Source: a virus
Reading direction: 5' to 3' (one strand)
Virus record (IMG/VR): IMGVR_UViG_3300050821_000629
Location: 1-26,255 of that record
DNA: 26,255 bases
The notes beneath the pieces were generated by a model. The model was given only the letters and a program-made list of their open reading frames with translations, was not told the origin of the DNA and ran no database searches. Position 1 is the first letter of the stretch. Each line of letters opens with the position of its first letter. Shown in pieces: positions 7,381 to 14,824 of this stretch. The translations under genes were made by a program, and so were the position numbers.

Positions 7381-7863
7381 CTATAATAAGGTCGGTGCAA
7401 AATACACGTTTTTCATATCTTTTTTCGTTGTAAATACAGATTTTTGAAACGAAAATGATTCATTTAGTGCTGAAATAATAGGAACACCATCAAAGTCATC
7501 TACTAGGCTTTGTAAAGGTATATTGCTTACATCATATACATTTGCTGCTTCTACACCGAATGTTAATGTCCAGACTGTTCCTGTACCACCGAACTCTGCT
7601 CCAAAGTCATAAAATGTTAAATCTTGATTAAGAAGGATTACTGAATTTTCTAAATAAATTGGTTGCGCTCTAAGTCCTATAATCTGAATTACTGTTTCCC
7701 AATTACGTTGTTGATTTCTACTCTTTTTCCAGACTGGTTCAGTGTCTAAAGTTTCACCTAGTAGGTTTGTTTTCTTTATATTCTTAAATTGTCCTATCGT
7801 TCCTGTAGTTGAAATATCAACTAAGGTATGAAGCTTGATGTAGGACAGACCTTCTTGGATCAT
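7381..7863 (-). CDS. Conserved T4-like phage protein, probable virion component
   Basis: A 160-aa beta-rich protein. The stretch WKKSRNQQRNWETVIQIIGLRAQPI (residues 45-70) resembles a conserved block I associate with unnamed proteins of aquatic T4-like phages; the rest holds paired aromatic strands (GTGTVWTLTFGVE). No enzymatic motif or membrane segment is seen. Its start overlaps the stop of the ParB-like gene by ATGA, so they are coupled. Position among late genes suggests a baseplate or neck role, but I cannot assign it. No terminator follows it. Confidence 0.6.
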   Translation of the reverse strand: MIQEGLSYIKLHTLVDISTTGTIGQFKNIKKTNLLGETLDTEPVWKKSRNQQRNWETVIQIIGLRAQPIYLENSVILLNQDLTFYDFGAEFGGTGTVWTLTFGVEAANVYDVSNIPLQSLVDDFDGVPIISALNESFSFQKSVFTTKKDMKNVYFAPTLL

Positions 7864-8327
7864 TTTTTATTACCGATAAATTTCTTCATGCTTTTTCTAT
7901 CTATTTCTTTTTGATAATCAATGCGAGCACCTTGAGTATATTTCAGCGGTGGGCATTGATGATTGTGCAATGGATCACATATGGACAACCAATCATCCAT
8001 GTTGATTGCATCTCTCATATTAGCATAGAGGATGCAATCAATAGTATCATATCCTTGTCTCTGTGCATATTCTAATCTACTACTGCCAGAATATACAGCC
8101 CAGATGCAACCATCATCATTCAACGTATAGTTTGAGTCATGATATTCTTTCATCCAATTTGTTTTATCGAATTTGACGATTATGATTGGGTAATGCATGC
8201 CATTGTTTTTAACTGCATGATGTATTTCATTATACGAGGCTTTCTGAACTTTATCAATAAGAGTTAATTTGTTTATTTCTACAGTTGTTATTGCAGTAGA
8301 ACGCCACTTAGAATTTAGGATGGTCAT
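7860..8327 (-). CDS. ParB/sulfiredoxin-fold protein
   Basis: A 155-aa protein. Residues about 15-50 (TVEINKLTLIDK... EIHHAVKNNGMHYPIIIVKFD) and residues 85-115 (WAVYSGSSRLEYAQRQGYDTIDCIL) form the ParB N-terminal/Srx-like pattern, in which the G-S-S-R-L segment resembles the CTP/ATP-binding loop. A later segment (LSICDPLHNHQCPPLKYTQG) is Cys/His-containing. No helix-turn-helix of the type that follows this domain in true ParB is visible, so chromosome partition is unlikely. Phage proteins with this fold include nucleases and nucleotide-binding proteins; which applies is unknown. AAAGGAAG precedes the ATG, and a late-like box is 17 bp upstream. Confidence 0.7.
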   Translation of the reverse strand: MTILNSKWRSTAITTVEINKLTLIDKVQKASYNEIHHAVKNNGMHYPIIIVKFDKTNWMKEYHDSNYTLNDDGCIWAVYSGSSRLEYAQRQGYDTIDCILYANMRDAINMDDWLSICDPLHNHQCPPLKYTQGARIDYQKEIDRKSMKKFIGNKK

Positions 8328-8343
8328 ACTTCTTCCTTTAGAG

Positions 8344-8351
8344 TATTTACT
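8344..8351 (-). promoter_or_regulatory. Late-like promoter for the ParB-like gene
   Basis: Minus strand reads AGTAAATA, between the terminator at 8358-8379 and the ATG at 8327. Confidence 0.45.
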
Positions 8352-8357
8352 AAAAGA

Positions 8358-8379
8358 AAAAGCACCCGAAGGTGCTTTT
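8358..8379 (-). terminator. Terminator with UUCG loop after the fibre-like gene
   Basis: 9-bp stem AAAAGCACC with its complement around CGAA on the plus strand, so the minus-strand RNA has a C(UUCG)G tetraloop, followed by a U run. It lies 13 bp after the stop at 8393. Confidence 0.9.
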
Positions 8380-8392
8380 GTTTTACTATAAA

Positions 8393-9010
8393 TTATCTAC
8401 CATACCACATATTAGTGGATTCAATGTATGTAAATTTTTTACTATATCCGTAACCTACCATATATGTAGATACACTATCAAAACTATATGTTCCATAATA
8501 TGTGGGTCCACCAAATGTTTGTACGATTGCTGTAGATCCTGAGGGGACAGTATATGTCACATTTGATACATCGCCTGCAGCTACCTCAAATGTATGTCCA
8601 TCAGCAATCGGCGTTGGCATTTGAAGAATAAAAGAACCATACGTAGGATTAGTATTATTATTTGACGCAGGTCCATTAACTAGAATCAAATATACATTTT
8701 GAGGAACAGTAACTGTTGTTCCAGAACTAGTTGAAACAGTGACCACTGATATAGAATTATTAAACTGAACCCCATTTTGTGCGGCAGAAATGTCACTTTC
8801 TACTTGTGATGCTGTAACAAAATTTGACGTGCTTGCTTGTGTTGCGTAAATTGATGCTGCTTGTGAGACAGATAGAAATTGAGTATTATCTACTGATAAA
8901 TCTCCGCTACTATCTACTAGAAGACCAGACGATGATTGAACTGCTACTCCGCCCAGTTGTGTTGATGATGCAATTGGTAAATCGAAGGTTACTTGAGTAT
9001 TGATTGACAT
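8393..9010 (-). CDS. Fibre-like virion protein
   Basis: A 205-aa protein rich in Ser, Thr, Val and Gly with almost no Lys or Arg. Residues 12-43 (PIASSTQLGGVAVQSSSG, LLVDSSGDLSVD) match the repeat style of phage tail fibres, where T-x-LGGV-x-V-x-SGL-x-V-D-G-L-S units build a fibre shaft. A second half (TVTVPQNVYLILVNGPASNN onward) is a beta-rich globular domain. No enzyme motif. AAGGAGA precedes the ATG at ideal spacing, and a late-like box and terminator bracket it as a single-gene unit. It could be a short fibre, whisker or head decoration protein. Confidence 0.65.
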   Translation of the reverse strand: MSINTQVTFDLPIASSTQLGGVAVQSSSGLLVDSSGDLSVDNTQFLSVSQAASIYATQASTSNFVTASQVESDISAAQNGVQFNNSISVVTVSTSSGTTVTVPQNVYLILVNGPASNNNTNPTYGSFILQMPTPIADGHTFEVAAGDVSNVTYTVPSGSTAIVQTFGGPTYYGTYSFDSVSTYMVGYGYSKKFTYIESTNMWYGR

Positions 9011-9073
9011 AATATTTCTCCTTAAGTTTAAAATGTTATCAAAGACTAAATGAATAATTCATCTAGACATAAG

Positions 9074-9081
9074 TATTTATC
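9074..9081 (-). promoter_or_regulatory. Late promoter for the fibre-like gene
   Basis: Minus strand reads GATAAATA, one mismatch from the T4 late consensus, 63 bp before the ATG at 9010 and just after the 9093-9118 terminator. Confidence 0.55.
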
Positions 9082-9092
9082 TTTGGAGAAAC

Positions 9093-9118
9093 AAAAAGAG
9101 CGCCGAAGCGCTCTTTTT
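9093..9118 (-). terminator. Strong terminator with UUCG loop
   Basis: 11-bp perfect stem AAAAAGAGCGC with its complement around CGAA (UUCG in the minus-strand RNA), ending in five U. It lies 22 bp after the stop of the gene at 9141. Confidence 0.95.
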
Positions 9119-9140
9119 AATTTACAACTTTAGTTAGCTA

Positions 9141-9842
9141 TTAAGCAAGAGTAATGCTTGAACCAAATTGACCAGCTGTCAATAGTGCTTCGCCACCGGC
9201 TGTTGCAGTAGTTCCTGCATTTACAACGATTGTTTGACGAACGTCAGTGCCGTTCAGGCCAACACTTGAACCTAGTGCTTGAATTGCAGATTGCAAGTCA
9301 GCAACAACTAGACCATAATCATTAGTAGGCGCAATCATACCAGACACGTTACTGTTACCGCCGCCTGACTGACCATAAAGTGATGCTGACCAAGCAGCTT
9401 GTTGTTCGAATACAACACTGATTTGATTCAATACAGTGCTACCACCATCAACTGCTACGCTACCACCAAGACCGTTACCAACTTGATATGCTAGAACAGT
9501 AACTTTTTGTGCTAGAACCTTAAGGATTGCTTCAACCACGCCACCAGACTGAATTTCTGAATTCACAGTTGTATAAGAACCAGAAGTGCCTGGAGTAACA
9601 ACACCAGTAAATTGATCCTTAGTTTGTGTTCCGCATAGATTAACTGCTGCTGCCGCACCAATTGTTGCACCACTTTGAACAGCAATCTTGAAGCAAGCGA
9701 TTTCTTTGCCGATACCTGTAGAGATGATTGTGCCAAGACTTGAATATCCGCTATTATCACGAATACCAATGTCCATAACATCCACGCCCATCGCGTCGCC
9801 ACTAACACGAGTAACACCAATGTTACTATAAATATAACTCAT
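9141..9842 (-). CDS. Unidentified probable virion protein, likely highly expressed
   Basis: A 233-aa Gly/Ala/Ser/Thr/Val-rich protein (MSYIYSNIGVTRVSGDAMGV...). It has few charged residues, two cysteines (ACFKI, NLCGT), alternating hydrophobic strands and a Gly-rich stretch (GQSGGGNSN). No transmembrane helix or signal peptide is convincing. The expression signals are the strongest in the window: a consensus TATAAATA late promoter, GGAG before the ATG, and an 11-bp UUCG terminator. That suggests an abundant structural protein, such as a head decoration, tail-tube-associated or fibre protein. I do not recognise the family. Confidence 0.65.
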   Translation of the reverse strand: MSYIYSNIGVTRVSGDAMGVDVMDIGIRDNSGYSSLGTIISTGIGKEIACFKIAVQSGATIGAAAAVNLCGTQTKDQFTGVVTPGTSGSYTTVNSEIQSGGVVEAILKVLAQKVTVLAYQVGNGLGGSVAVDGGSTVLNQISVVFEQQAAWSASLYGQSGGGNSNVSGMIAPTNDYGLVVADLQSAIQALGSSVGLNGTDVRQTIVVNAGTTATAGGEALLTAGQFGSSITLA

Positions 9843-9881
9843 TTTAATTCTCCAATAAATGTGAGCCGAAGCTCTTAATAG

Positions 9882-9889
9882 TATTTATA
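9882..9889 (-). promoter_or_regulatory. Consensus T4-type late promoter
   Basis: Minus strand reads TATAAATA, the T4 late consensus (recognised in T4 by gp55/gp33 with RNA polymerase), 39 bp before the ATG at 9842. Confidence 0.75.
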
Positions 9890-9910
9890 CCAAACGCAAA
9901 AAAGTTGCTT

Positions 9911-10477
9911 TTATGTGTTATTTTTAAAAACTTTATCTTTCATAAAAGCGCCATACGTTTCTACAGAACAAGCATAATATTCACCATGAATATAAATTTC
10001 GTTTCCTGACATTAACGCAGCAACAAAGTTTGTCCCATTAAATCCATATTTTGATACTAAGCTCGGATCATCCCCTTGAATCTCAGAAAATGCTAAATCT
10101 CTTATACGTTTTGCCCAAGTAAACGCAAATCCATTGATAGGGAAAATTAAATATGTTAGGCCATAGCCGCCGGCGAAAGAACTACTCGAAGTGCAAAAAA
10201 TAGAATTAGACCTAAGCGCAGTAAATCCAGAATGTTTTAATAAGAAATCAATACTTCTCTGTGACCTTTCTGATGTGTCAAGAGTATTTCTATTCTCCCT
10301 CGACTTACCGTGAAATGCAGAATGTTGTGCATATTTGACTCCCCTGTATAGAAACTTTTTCGTTGCTTTCATGGCTGAAAGTGCTTCAGAACAATTTTGT
10401 TCTACTAATGAATAAAAGTTTTCGAAATTTTGCTCAATTTCTACTTTCTCACCTGCTTCAATTTCATAAATTTTCAT
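9911..10477 (-). CDS. ADP-ribosyltransferase-like protein, paralog 3
   Basis: A 188-aa paralog with N-terminus MKIYEIEAGEK. Conserved blocks: CSEALSAM (29-36), LYRG (R45), HGKSRENRNT (56-65), GFTALRSNSIFCTSS (84-98), TYLIFPINGFAFTWA (108-122) and ALMSGNEIYIHGEYYAC (154-170, E160). The W-S-P of most paralogs is W-A-K here. It is the last of three tandem paralogs and ends the operon that begins at 15426; no hairpin follows its stop. Same R-S-E fold inference and same GxE variation as the others. An injected effector acting on a host protein or nucleic acid is the favoured but unproven reading. Confidence 0.65.
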   Translation of the reverse strand: MKIYEIEAGEKVEIEQNFENFYSLVEQNCSEALSAMKATKKFLYRGVKYAQHSAFHGKSRENRNTLDTSERSQRSIDFLLKHSGFTALRSNSIFCTSSSSFAGGYGLTYLIFPINGFAFTWAKRIRDLAFSEIQGDDPSLVSKYGFNGTNFVAALMSGNEIYIHGEYYACSVETYGAFMKDKVFKNNT

Positions 10478-11483
10478 GATTAAAGTCTACGACCAATTGA
10501 GTTACCTGGCTCAGGATCTGGTAAAAGAAAATATTTTAGGTAGTTCTGATTGACAGCATAAAACTCCCCACGAATCAGTATTTCATTTTTGGACCTCAAT
10601 GCTTCTTCAAAATGTGTATTATCAAATCTAATTTGACTGAAATAATATTTCAAATAATCATCAAATCTCACTTTATTTAAATCTGTATATTGTTTAGCAA
10701 AATTAGATGGAAAAGCTTTATGACGCCAAGATTGGATAACATTATTAGTTAAATCTTTAACATCAGGACTCCAGGTAAACTCAAATCCATTCTTAGGAAA
10801 TATCATATACAACTCCCCATATTGTTTTGCATCTGATTGACTTGTGGTGCAAAAAATAGAATTTGATCGCAATGCAGTCATACCTGCGTCTCTTAAATAT
10901 GCATCATATTTTTCTTGAGTTTCTAATTTTACATCCACTGGTTTCCTATCTTCTCTTGGTTTTCCTAAGAAAATATTTAAACTTGGCTTTAGCTTGAAAA
11001 AACGAGCTATAGAGTTACCCAATAACATTCCTCTGTACAATATTTGTGATATATTTTCCATGGCGGTATATGCATCTGAACATTCAGTTTTTATTTTCAT
11101 CGCCAGTTCTTTTAAATTTTCGGGCTTTATGTTTATCTTTTCACCTGCTTCAATTTCGTATATCTTCATGGCATATATTTTATAATTGCGTCTTCATACT
11201 TGTCTGATGAACAAGCATAGTATTCACCGTGAATCATAATTTCATTTCCACTCTTTAAGGCTGCATCAAAATTTGTATTTTTGTAATTAAATTCACCCAC
11301 GATATCAACTGCTGATAGATTAGATAAATCACCCGGGCTAATTTCTCGTTTACCCAACTCAATAAACAAATCTCCTACATCTGGGCTCCAAGTAAATGAA
11401 AATCCGTTCTTAGGAAAAATTATGAATGGTTTTCCGTATGAAGCTGCATCTACACCTTCTGTTGTGCAAAAAATAGAATTTGA
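10191..11483 (-). repeat. Near-identical DNA block within tandem ART-like paralogs
   Basis: The plus-strand words GTGCAAAAAATAGAATT (10191-10207) and GTGCAAAAAATAGAATTTGA (10847-10866 and 11464-11483) are identical over 17-20 bases in the three tandem genes. A close copy lies at 16106-16125 in paralog 7. They encode the conserved NSIFCT segment. Nearby codons differ freely, so this is a short conserved island rather than a whole-gene repeat. Confidence 0.7.
10480..11169 (-). CDS. ADP-ribosyltransferase-like protein, paralog 4
   Basis: A 229-aa paralog, N-terminus MKIYEIEAGEK. Blocks: CSDAYTAM (30-37), LYRG (R46), an insertion of about 12 residues before LGKPREDRKP (68-77), MTALRSNSIFCTTS (97-110), YMIFPKNGFEFTWSPDVKDL (121-140), a second insertion (about 150-185) and ALRSKNEILIRGEFYA (190-205, E196). 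Here the residue two before the Glu is Lys, not Gly. It is two bases from the next paralog and overlaps the previous one by ATGA, so the three are one translational unit. The extra loops near the presumed active site suggest a different target from its sisters; this is inference. Confidence 0.65.
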   Translation of the reverse strand: MKIYEIEAGEKINIKPENLKELAMKIKTECSDAYTAMENISQILYRGMLLGNSIARFFKLKPSLNIFLGKPREDRKPVDVKLETQEKYDAYLRDAGMTALRSNSIFCTTSQSDAKQYGELYMIFPKNGFEFTWSPDVKDLTNNVIQSWRHKAFPSNFAKQYTDLNKVRFDDYLKYYFSQIRFDNTHFEEALRSKNEILIRGEFYAVNQNYLKYFLLPDPEPGNSIGRRL

Positions 11484-11756
11484 ACGCAACGCAGTGAATC
11501 CTGTTTTCGCTAAAGCATTATCAATGTATGTCTGTAATTTAGGATTAGATGTAAGAGTTCTTCTATTTTCTCTTGGCATACTATGAAACATATTAGTGCC
11601 GACAGCACTCGCCACACCTCTATATAATAAGGTATAATTTCTGTGATATGCTTCCCATGCATCGCTGCATTCTGTTCTGACAATTTTAATGAAGGATGCA
11701 ATTCTATTTTTTGCTACATCAGCTCTCTCGCCTGGTGCTATTTCGTAAATTTTCAT
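11166..11756 (-). CDS. ADP-ribosyltransferase-like protein, paralog 5
   Basis: A 196-aa paralog, N-terminus MKIYEIAPGE. Blocks: CSDAWEAY (30-37), LYRG (R46), HSMPRENRRT (58-67), GFTALRSNSIFCTTE (86-100), FIIFPKNGFSFTWSPDVGDL (111-130) and ALKSGNEIMIHGEYYAC (166-182, E172). The Ser ending the S-T-T-S motif in its sisters is Glu here. Its start lies 3 bp after the stop of the homing-endonuclease gene, so the endonuclease gene is inserted immediately upstream. GGAAATAATTT precedes the ATG. Fold and role inferred as for the other paralogs. Confidence 0.65.
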   Translation of the reverse strand: MKIYEIAPGERADVAKNRIASFIKIVRTECSDAWEAYHRNYTLLYRGVASAVGTNMFHSMPRENRRTLTSNPKLQTYIDNALAKTGFTALRSNSIFCTTEGVDAASYGKPFIIFPKNGFSFTWSPDVGDLFIELGKREISPGDLSNLSAVDIVGEFNYKNTNFDAALKSGNEIMIHGEYYACSSDKYEDAIIKYMP

Positions 11757-11759
11757 AAA

Positions 11760-12656
11760 TTATTTCCATACTGAAACTACATTGTATCCTAATTCTTTCA
11801 ATCGTATTTCTCTCATAAGAGTTTCGATGTATCTATCTCCTGCTGATTTTCCTCGTATGATTACATCTGGGTCGCAGTGTTTGTTTGTAGGATGCCCATG
11901 CCAATATTTCCCGTGATATTCATATACAGTGTTAGTAGATGGATCGTAACCGTCGGCCTTAACTTTATTTCCTGTGGGTAAAATAATTGTGTGTTGATTT
12001 ACAATATTGGGATTATTAAATGATTTAATCCATTGTTGTTCTGCGCTGCTTGTGGCTCCACCCCCACAGATTGGACATCCACAACCGCACAAATGGTCCG
12101 TTGCAGTTTGTTCAAATTCTTTGTGTTTAGGGCATACAATTATTACTTTCTCAAACGCACCTTTGTATTCAACTTTAGAATAATCATATTTGTTTCCGTG
12201 TCTGATTTTTGCTTTTTTGACAAAATCTTCTATAGGCGGCATTAGTTTATTTTTCGTGCGTTCTATACCACATTTCTTACAACCTCTACCCGTCAAGTGC
12301 GCATTAGGTGATTGCTCAAATATATCGTGAATCGGGCAAACAATTTTTACATGAGTTCTGTGATTTACATAATTAACAAATGAATAATCGTATTTGTCAC
12401 CGTGAATTTCTTTAGCTTTTTCAAGAAATTGTTCTTTGGTCATTTTTCTTTTGTCATGGCATATAGTATTTCCACATTCCGTACAGCCATGCTTACTGAT
12501 TAAATGATTCTCAGGTGCTTGTTTAAATTTTCCGTGTATAGGACAAACTATAATCACTTGAGTCTTGATGTTGATATATTCAACAAATGAATAATCAAAC
12601 TTTTCCCCATGTGCTTGTTTAGATTTTTCTATAAATTTAATAAAATTTTCGTTCAT
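11760..12656 (-). CDS. Homing-endonuclease-like protein: three zinc repeats plus Vsr-like nuclease
   Basis: A 298-aa protein. Three repeats of about 65 residues each run F-x-x-x-(A/S)-K-x-x-HG-x-K-x-DYS-x-V-x-Y ... V-x-I-V-CP-x-H-x-x-F-x-Q ... HL ... GC-x-x-CG. Their zinc-ligand sets are C38/H41/C58/C61, C107/H110/C126/C129 and C175/H178/C194/C197 (DUF723-like). The C-terminal domain (residues 205-298) has KADGYDP, VYEYHGKYWHGHP and RLKELGYNVVSVW, resembling the Vsr/EDxHD endonuclease fold of I-Bth0305I-type homing enzymes. Such freestanding genes cut sites in relatives lacking them and spread by repair. It sits between the KxDG protein and the tandem ART-like genes and disturbs neither frame. 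A repair or restriction role is less likely. Confidence 0.8.
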   Translation of the reverse strand: MNENFIKFIEKSKQAHGEKFDYSFVEYINIKTQVIIVCPIHGKFKQAPENHLISKHGCTECGNTICHDKRKMTKEQFLEKAKEIHGDKYDYSFVNYVNHRTHVKIVCPIHDIFEQSPNAHLTGRGCKKCGIERTKNKLMPPIEDFVKKAKIRHGNKYDYSKVEYKGAFEKVIIVCPKHKEFEQTATDHLCGCGCPICGGGATSSAEQQWIKSFNNPNIVNQHTIILPTGNKVKADGYDPSTNTVYEYHGKYWHGHPTNKHCDPDVIIRGKSAGDRYIETLMREIRLKELGYNVVSVWK

Positions 12657-12674
12657 TATTAATTTTTATCATAA

Positions 12675-13952
12675 TCAGTGGCCATGGGCAAGGCTATTAT
12701 TTTTTGAGAACTCAAGCCTATCCACAAGTTTTATTACATCTCCGGAATTCCCAACACAGACGAATCCCTCTGGGGTGGTTACACGGTAACTGCCATCATC
12801 CATCTTTAAGAAAGCGCCAACAGTGCCGATCTTTTGCAATTTTCTGATAATACCTAATTTCATTTCAATCAATGTCTTATAGATTTCTAGCACTCTAGTA
12901 AATGTATTGATGTTCTGAATAATAAATTCTTTCAAATCTTTAATCTTCTTAAGACGATTTTGTGCAGCTTTGCTTTCTGCTCCGCCAGTCAAATCCCCTA
13001 GACCAGTCATCATTTTGTCTTCGAAAAATTTCAAATAATCATTGATGAATTTAGAAGAATCATCAACTAGAACTCCTTGTCTAACTCTAGCATTAATGAA
13101 TACTTGAATCGTCTTAGAAATATCAGGATGCTTAATCACTTTATTAAAGTTTGCTTCCCCAATCAATGATGCTAGACGTTGAATACTAGACAAATCTTTC
13201 TTGAACTCATTATCTTCTTCTGGCGTTAGTGATGCAATACCAGTCAAGTCTTTAAACGATGCATCATCAAACCAAATATCTAAATTCGGGTGTAACATTG
13301 CAATAGCTTCTGATACTGCAGGACCATGTGATGCAGCCATTGTTTGAACGCTTGTGCCCTCATATACTGTATGAAAGATAATGCCGAACTTAGCTTTCAT
13401 AATTCTCTTGCCTAATTCAGAATTCATTTCAACTGCATACGCAATTGTATTAGGCTTGAACATAACGTATTGTTTGCTATCGATTTCTTCACTATAAAGA
13501 TCATTCTTCGCAAACATCAAATCGCCTTGCATGATGCCAGTCATACCAATCTTAGATAGATATTTGTGTGCAGCCTTGAGCTTCATTGCAAGTTCTGGTT
13601 GTTCGCCATAATACTTCTTTAAATCTGCTGTGCTTTTAATTAGCTTTGGTTCTTTACTTAATGCTGCTTTAGTTCCAACAAAGAATTGTCCATCCATCGG
13701 ATCTATACCGCAAATAATTGATGGCGAGCCGTCCCACTTAGTTGTAATGTTTTTCTTTGCAACCCCCATACCTTGTTCTAGATTAGCACGAACTAAATCT
13801 AAAAATTGAATTGCAATATCAACGCCTTCGAAACCATAATCAAATACTGTATCCTCGAGGTGAGCTAGATGACTAAGGCGGTGTGGTTTTTCACTTTTCA
13901 CAGCTTCCATCAATTTTTGTTGATGCATCTTCTTAATATCGTTGAATTTCAT
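12675..13952 (-). CDS. Phage protein with KxDG nucleotidyltransferase-like motif (DUF6267-like)
   Basis: A 425-aa protein starting MKFNDIKKMH, a variant of the local N-terminal signature. Residues 66-95 (KKNITTKWDGSPSIICG, then FFVGTK) contain K72-W-D-G75, like motif I of ATP-dependent DNA/RNA ligases and capping enzymes, where the Lys carries AMP or GMP. MTGIMQGDLMFAKN (137-150) sits where ligase motif III would be, and KAKFGIIFH (186-194) could be motif V. The rest is helical with a basic middle. It resembles unnamed T4-like phage proteins that I associate with DUF6267. It overlaps the divergent ART-like gene by ATGA. Function unknown; a covalent nucleotidyltransferase is a testable guess. 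Confidence 0.65.
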   Translation of the reverse strand: MKFNDIKKMHQQKLMEAVKSEKPHRLSHLAHLEDTVFDYGFEGVDIAIQFLDLVRANLEQGMGVAKKNITTKWDGSPSIICGIDPMDGQFFVGTKAALSKEPKLIKSTADLKKYYGEQPELAMKLKAAHKYLSKIGMTGIMQGDLMFAKNDLYSEEIDSKQYVMFKPNTIAYAVEMNSELGKRIMKAKFGIIFHTVYEGTSVQTMAASHGPAVSEAIAMLHPNLDIWFDDASFKDLTGIASLTPEEDNEFKKDLSSIQRLASLIGEANFNKVIKHPDISKTIQVFINARVRQGVLVDDSSKFINDYLKFFEDKMMTGLGDLTGGAESKAAQNRLKKIKDLKEFIIQNINTFTRVLEIYKTLIEMKLGIIRKLQKIGTVGAFLKMDDGSYRVTTPEGFVCVGNSGDVIKLVDRLEFSKNNSLAHGH

Positions 13953-14824
13953 TTAAATTTACCTTGTTTAATTAGATGGTCTAATGCATCTTTATTTGCT
14001 ATAACGCAGCGCCCTGAGAACCAACATTCTCGTCCAGTTCCGCCATACAATTCAGATCCTGCTTTTCCTGAAACGGATAAGCTTGCAATTTGATTGGGAG
14101 TTACTATAGAAAAATTATTAAGAACCGGATCTAACACACGTTCCATATATTGTCCAACACTCGTATTTTTACTAAATTGATCAATACTATAGTATGAGGC
14201 TTCTTCGTGGGTGTTTAGAACAGATATCGGTTGTTTTAAGAAAGCAGGAATAAATTTATCTAATTTGTTCCCTTCAAAATCCCAATATCTTGCATCTGCA
14301 TCTATTAAATTTTGTTTTTTTGCCCAATCAATCATTCTGTTTTGCATGAATGAAGCGAAATCTCCCAATGACCCAAGATGAGATTCCTCAAATGATTCCC
14401 ACATGTCAAACGATGGGCAAACTCCAATCTTAGTTCCGTTTTCTGGGAACACACAGAACAGTGTCCCATATCCACCAGCATACTTAGTTGATGTTGAACA
14501 TATTAATGCTCTATCTCTAGGTGGAAATTGTTTCCAAGCTTGCGATACTTTTGATGTAAAGAATGTATAGATGTTATTTGTATTTTGTGATCTACGTGCG
14601 ATTTGTGAGGAATCAATTGCATAGAAATTATCCTCAAATTTATTGCCGGCTGACCAATTGTTAAAACCTTTAAACAGTGATTTGCCTGTCTTAACATAAG
14701 CATTCAATGCATCAGAACAATGTGTTTCAGCGATAGCAATCGCCTTGGGTATATCTATAACTTTTGTATATTCTGCTGCTTTCTTTGGATCAAGAATTGC
14801 TTCTGCGATTTCATAAAATCTCAT
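13949..14824 (-). CDS. Divergent ADP-ribosyltransferase-like protein, paralog 6
   Basis: A 291-aa distant family member, N-terminus MRFYEIAEA. CSDALNAY (36-43) and LFKG (50-53) align with the family helix and LYRG, but the key Arg is Lys (K52). ALICSTSTKYAGGYGTLFCVFPENG (106-130) matches the S-T-S block and the following strand, without the W-S-P. The C-terminal GRECWFSGRCVIA (264-276, E266) aligns with N-E-I-x-I-x-G-x-Y-Y-A. About 90 extra residues are inserted between them. Arg to Lys at the first catalytic position may mean altered or lost NAD chemistry. It overlaps its upstream neighbour by TAATG. The relationship is clear from motif order, but its activity is uncertain. Confidence 0.6.
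   Translation of the reverse strand: MRFYEIAEAILDPKKAAEYTKVIDIPKAIAIAETHCSDALNAYVKTGKSLFKGFNNWSAGNKFEDNFYAIDSSQIARRSQNTNNIYTFFTSKVSQAWKQFPPRDRALICSTSTKYAGGYGTLFCVFPENGTKIGVCPSFDMWESFEESHLGSLGDFASFMQNRMIDWAKKQNLIDADARYWDFEGNKLDKFIPAFLKQPISVLNTHEEASYYSIDQFSKNTSVGQYMERVLDPVLNNFSIVTPNQIASLSVSGKAGSELYGGTGRECWFSGRCVIANKDALDHLIKQGKFK

Noticed and set aside
9563-9820. Minus-strand frame of 85 codons inside the virion protein gene
   Set aside because: A Leu/Val/Ala-rich shadow in another frame of a gene with strong expression signals; no SD.
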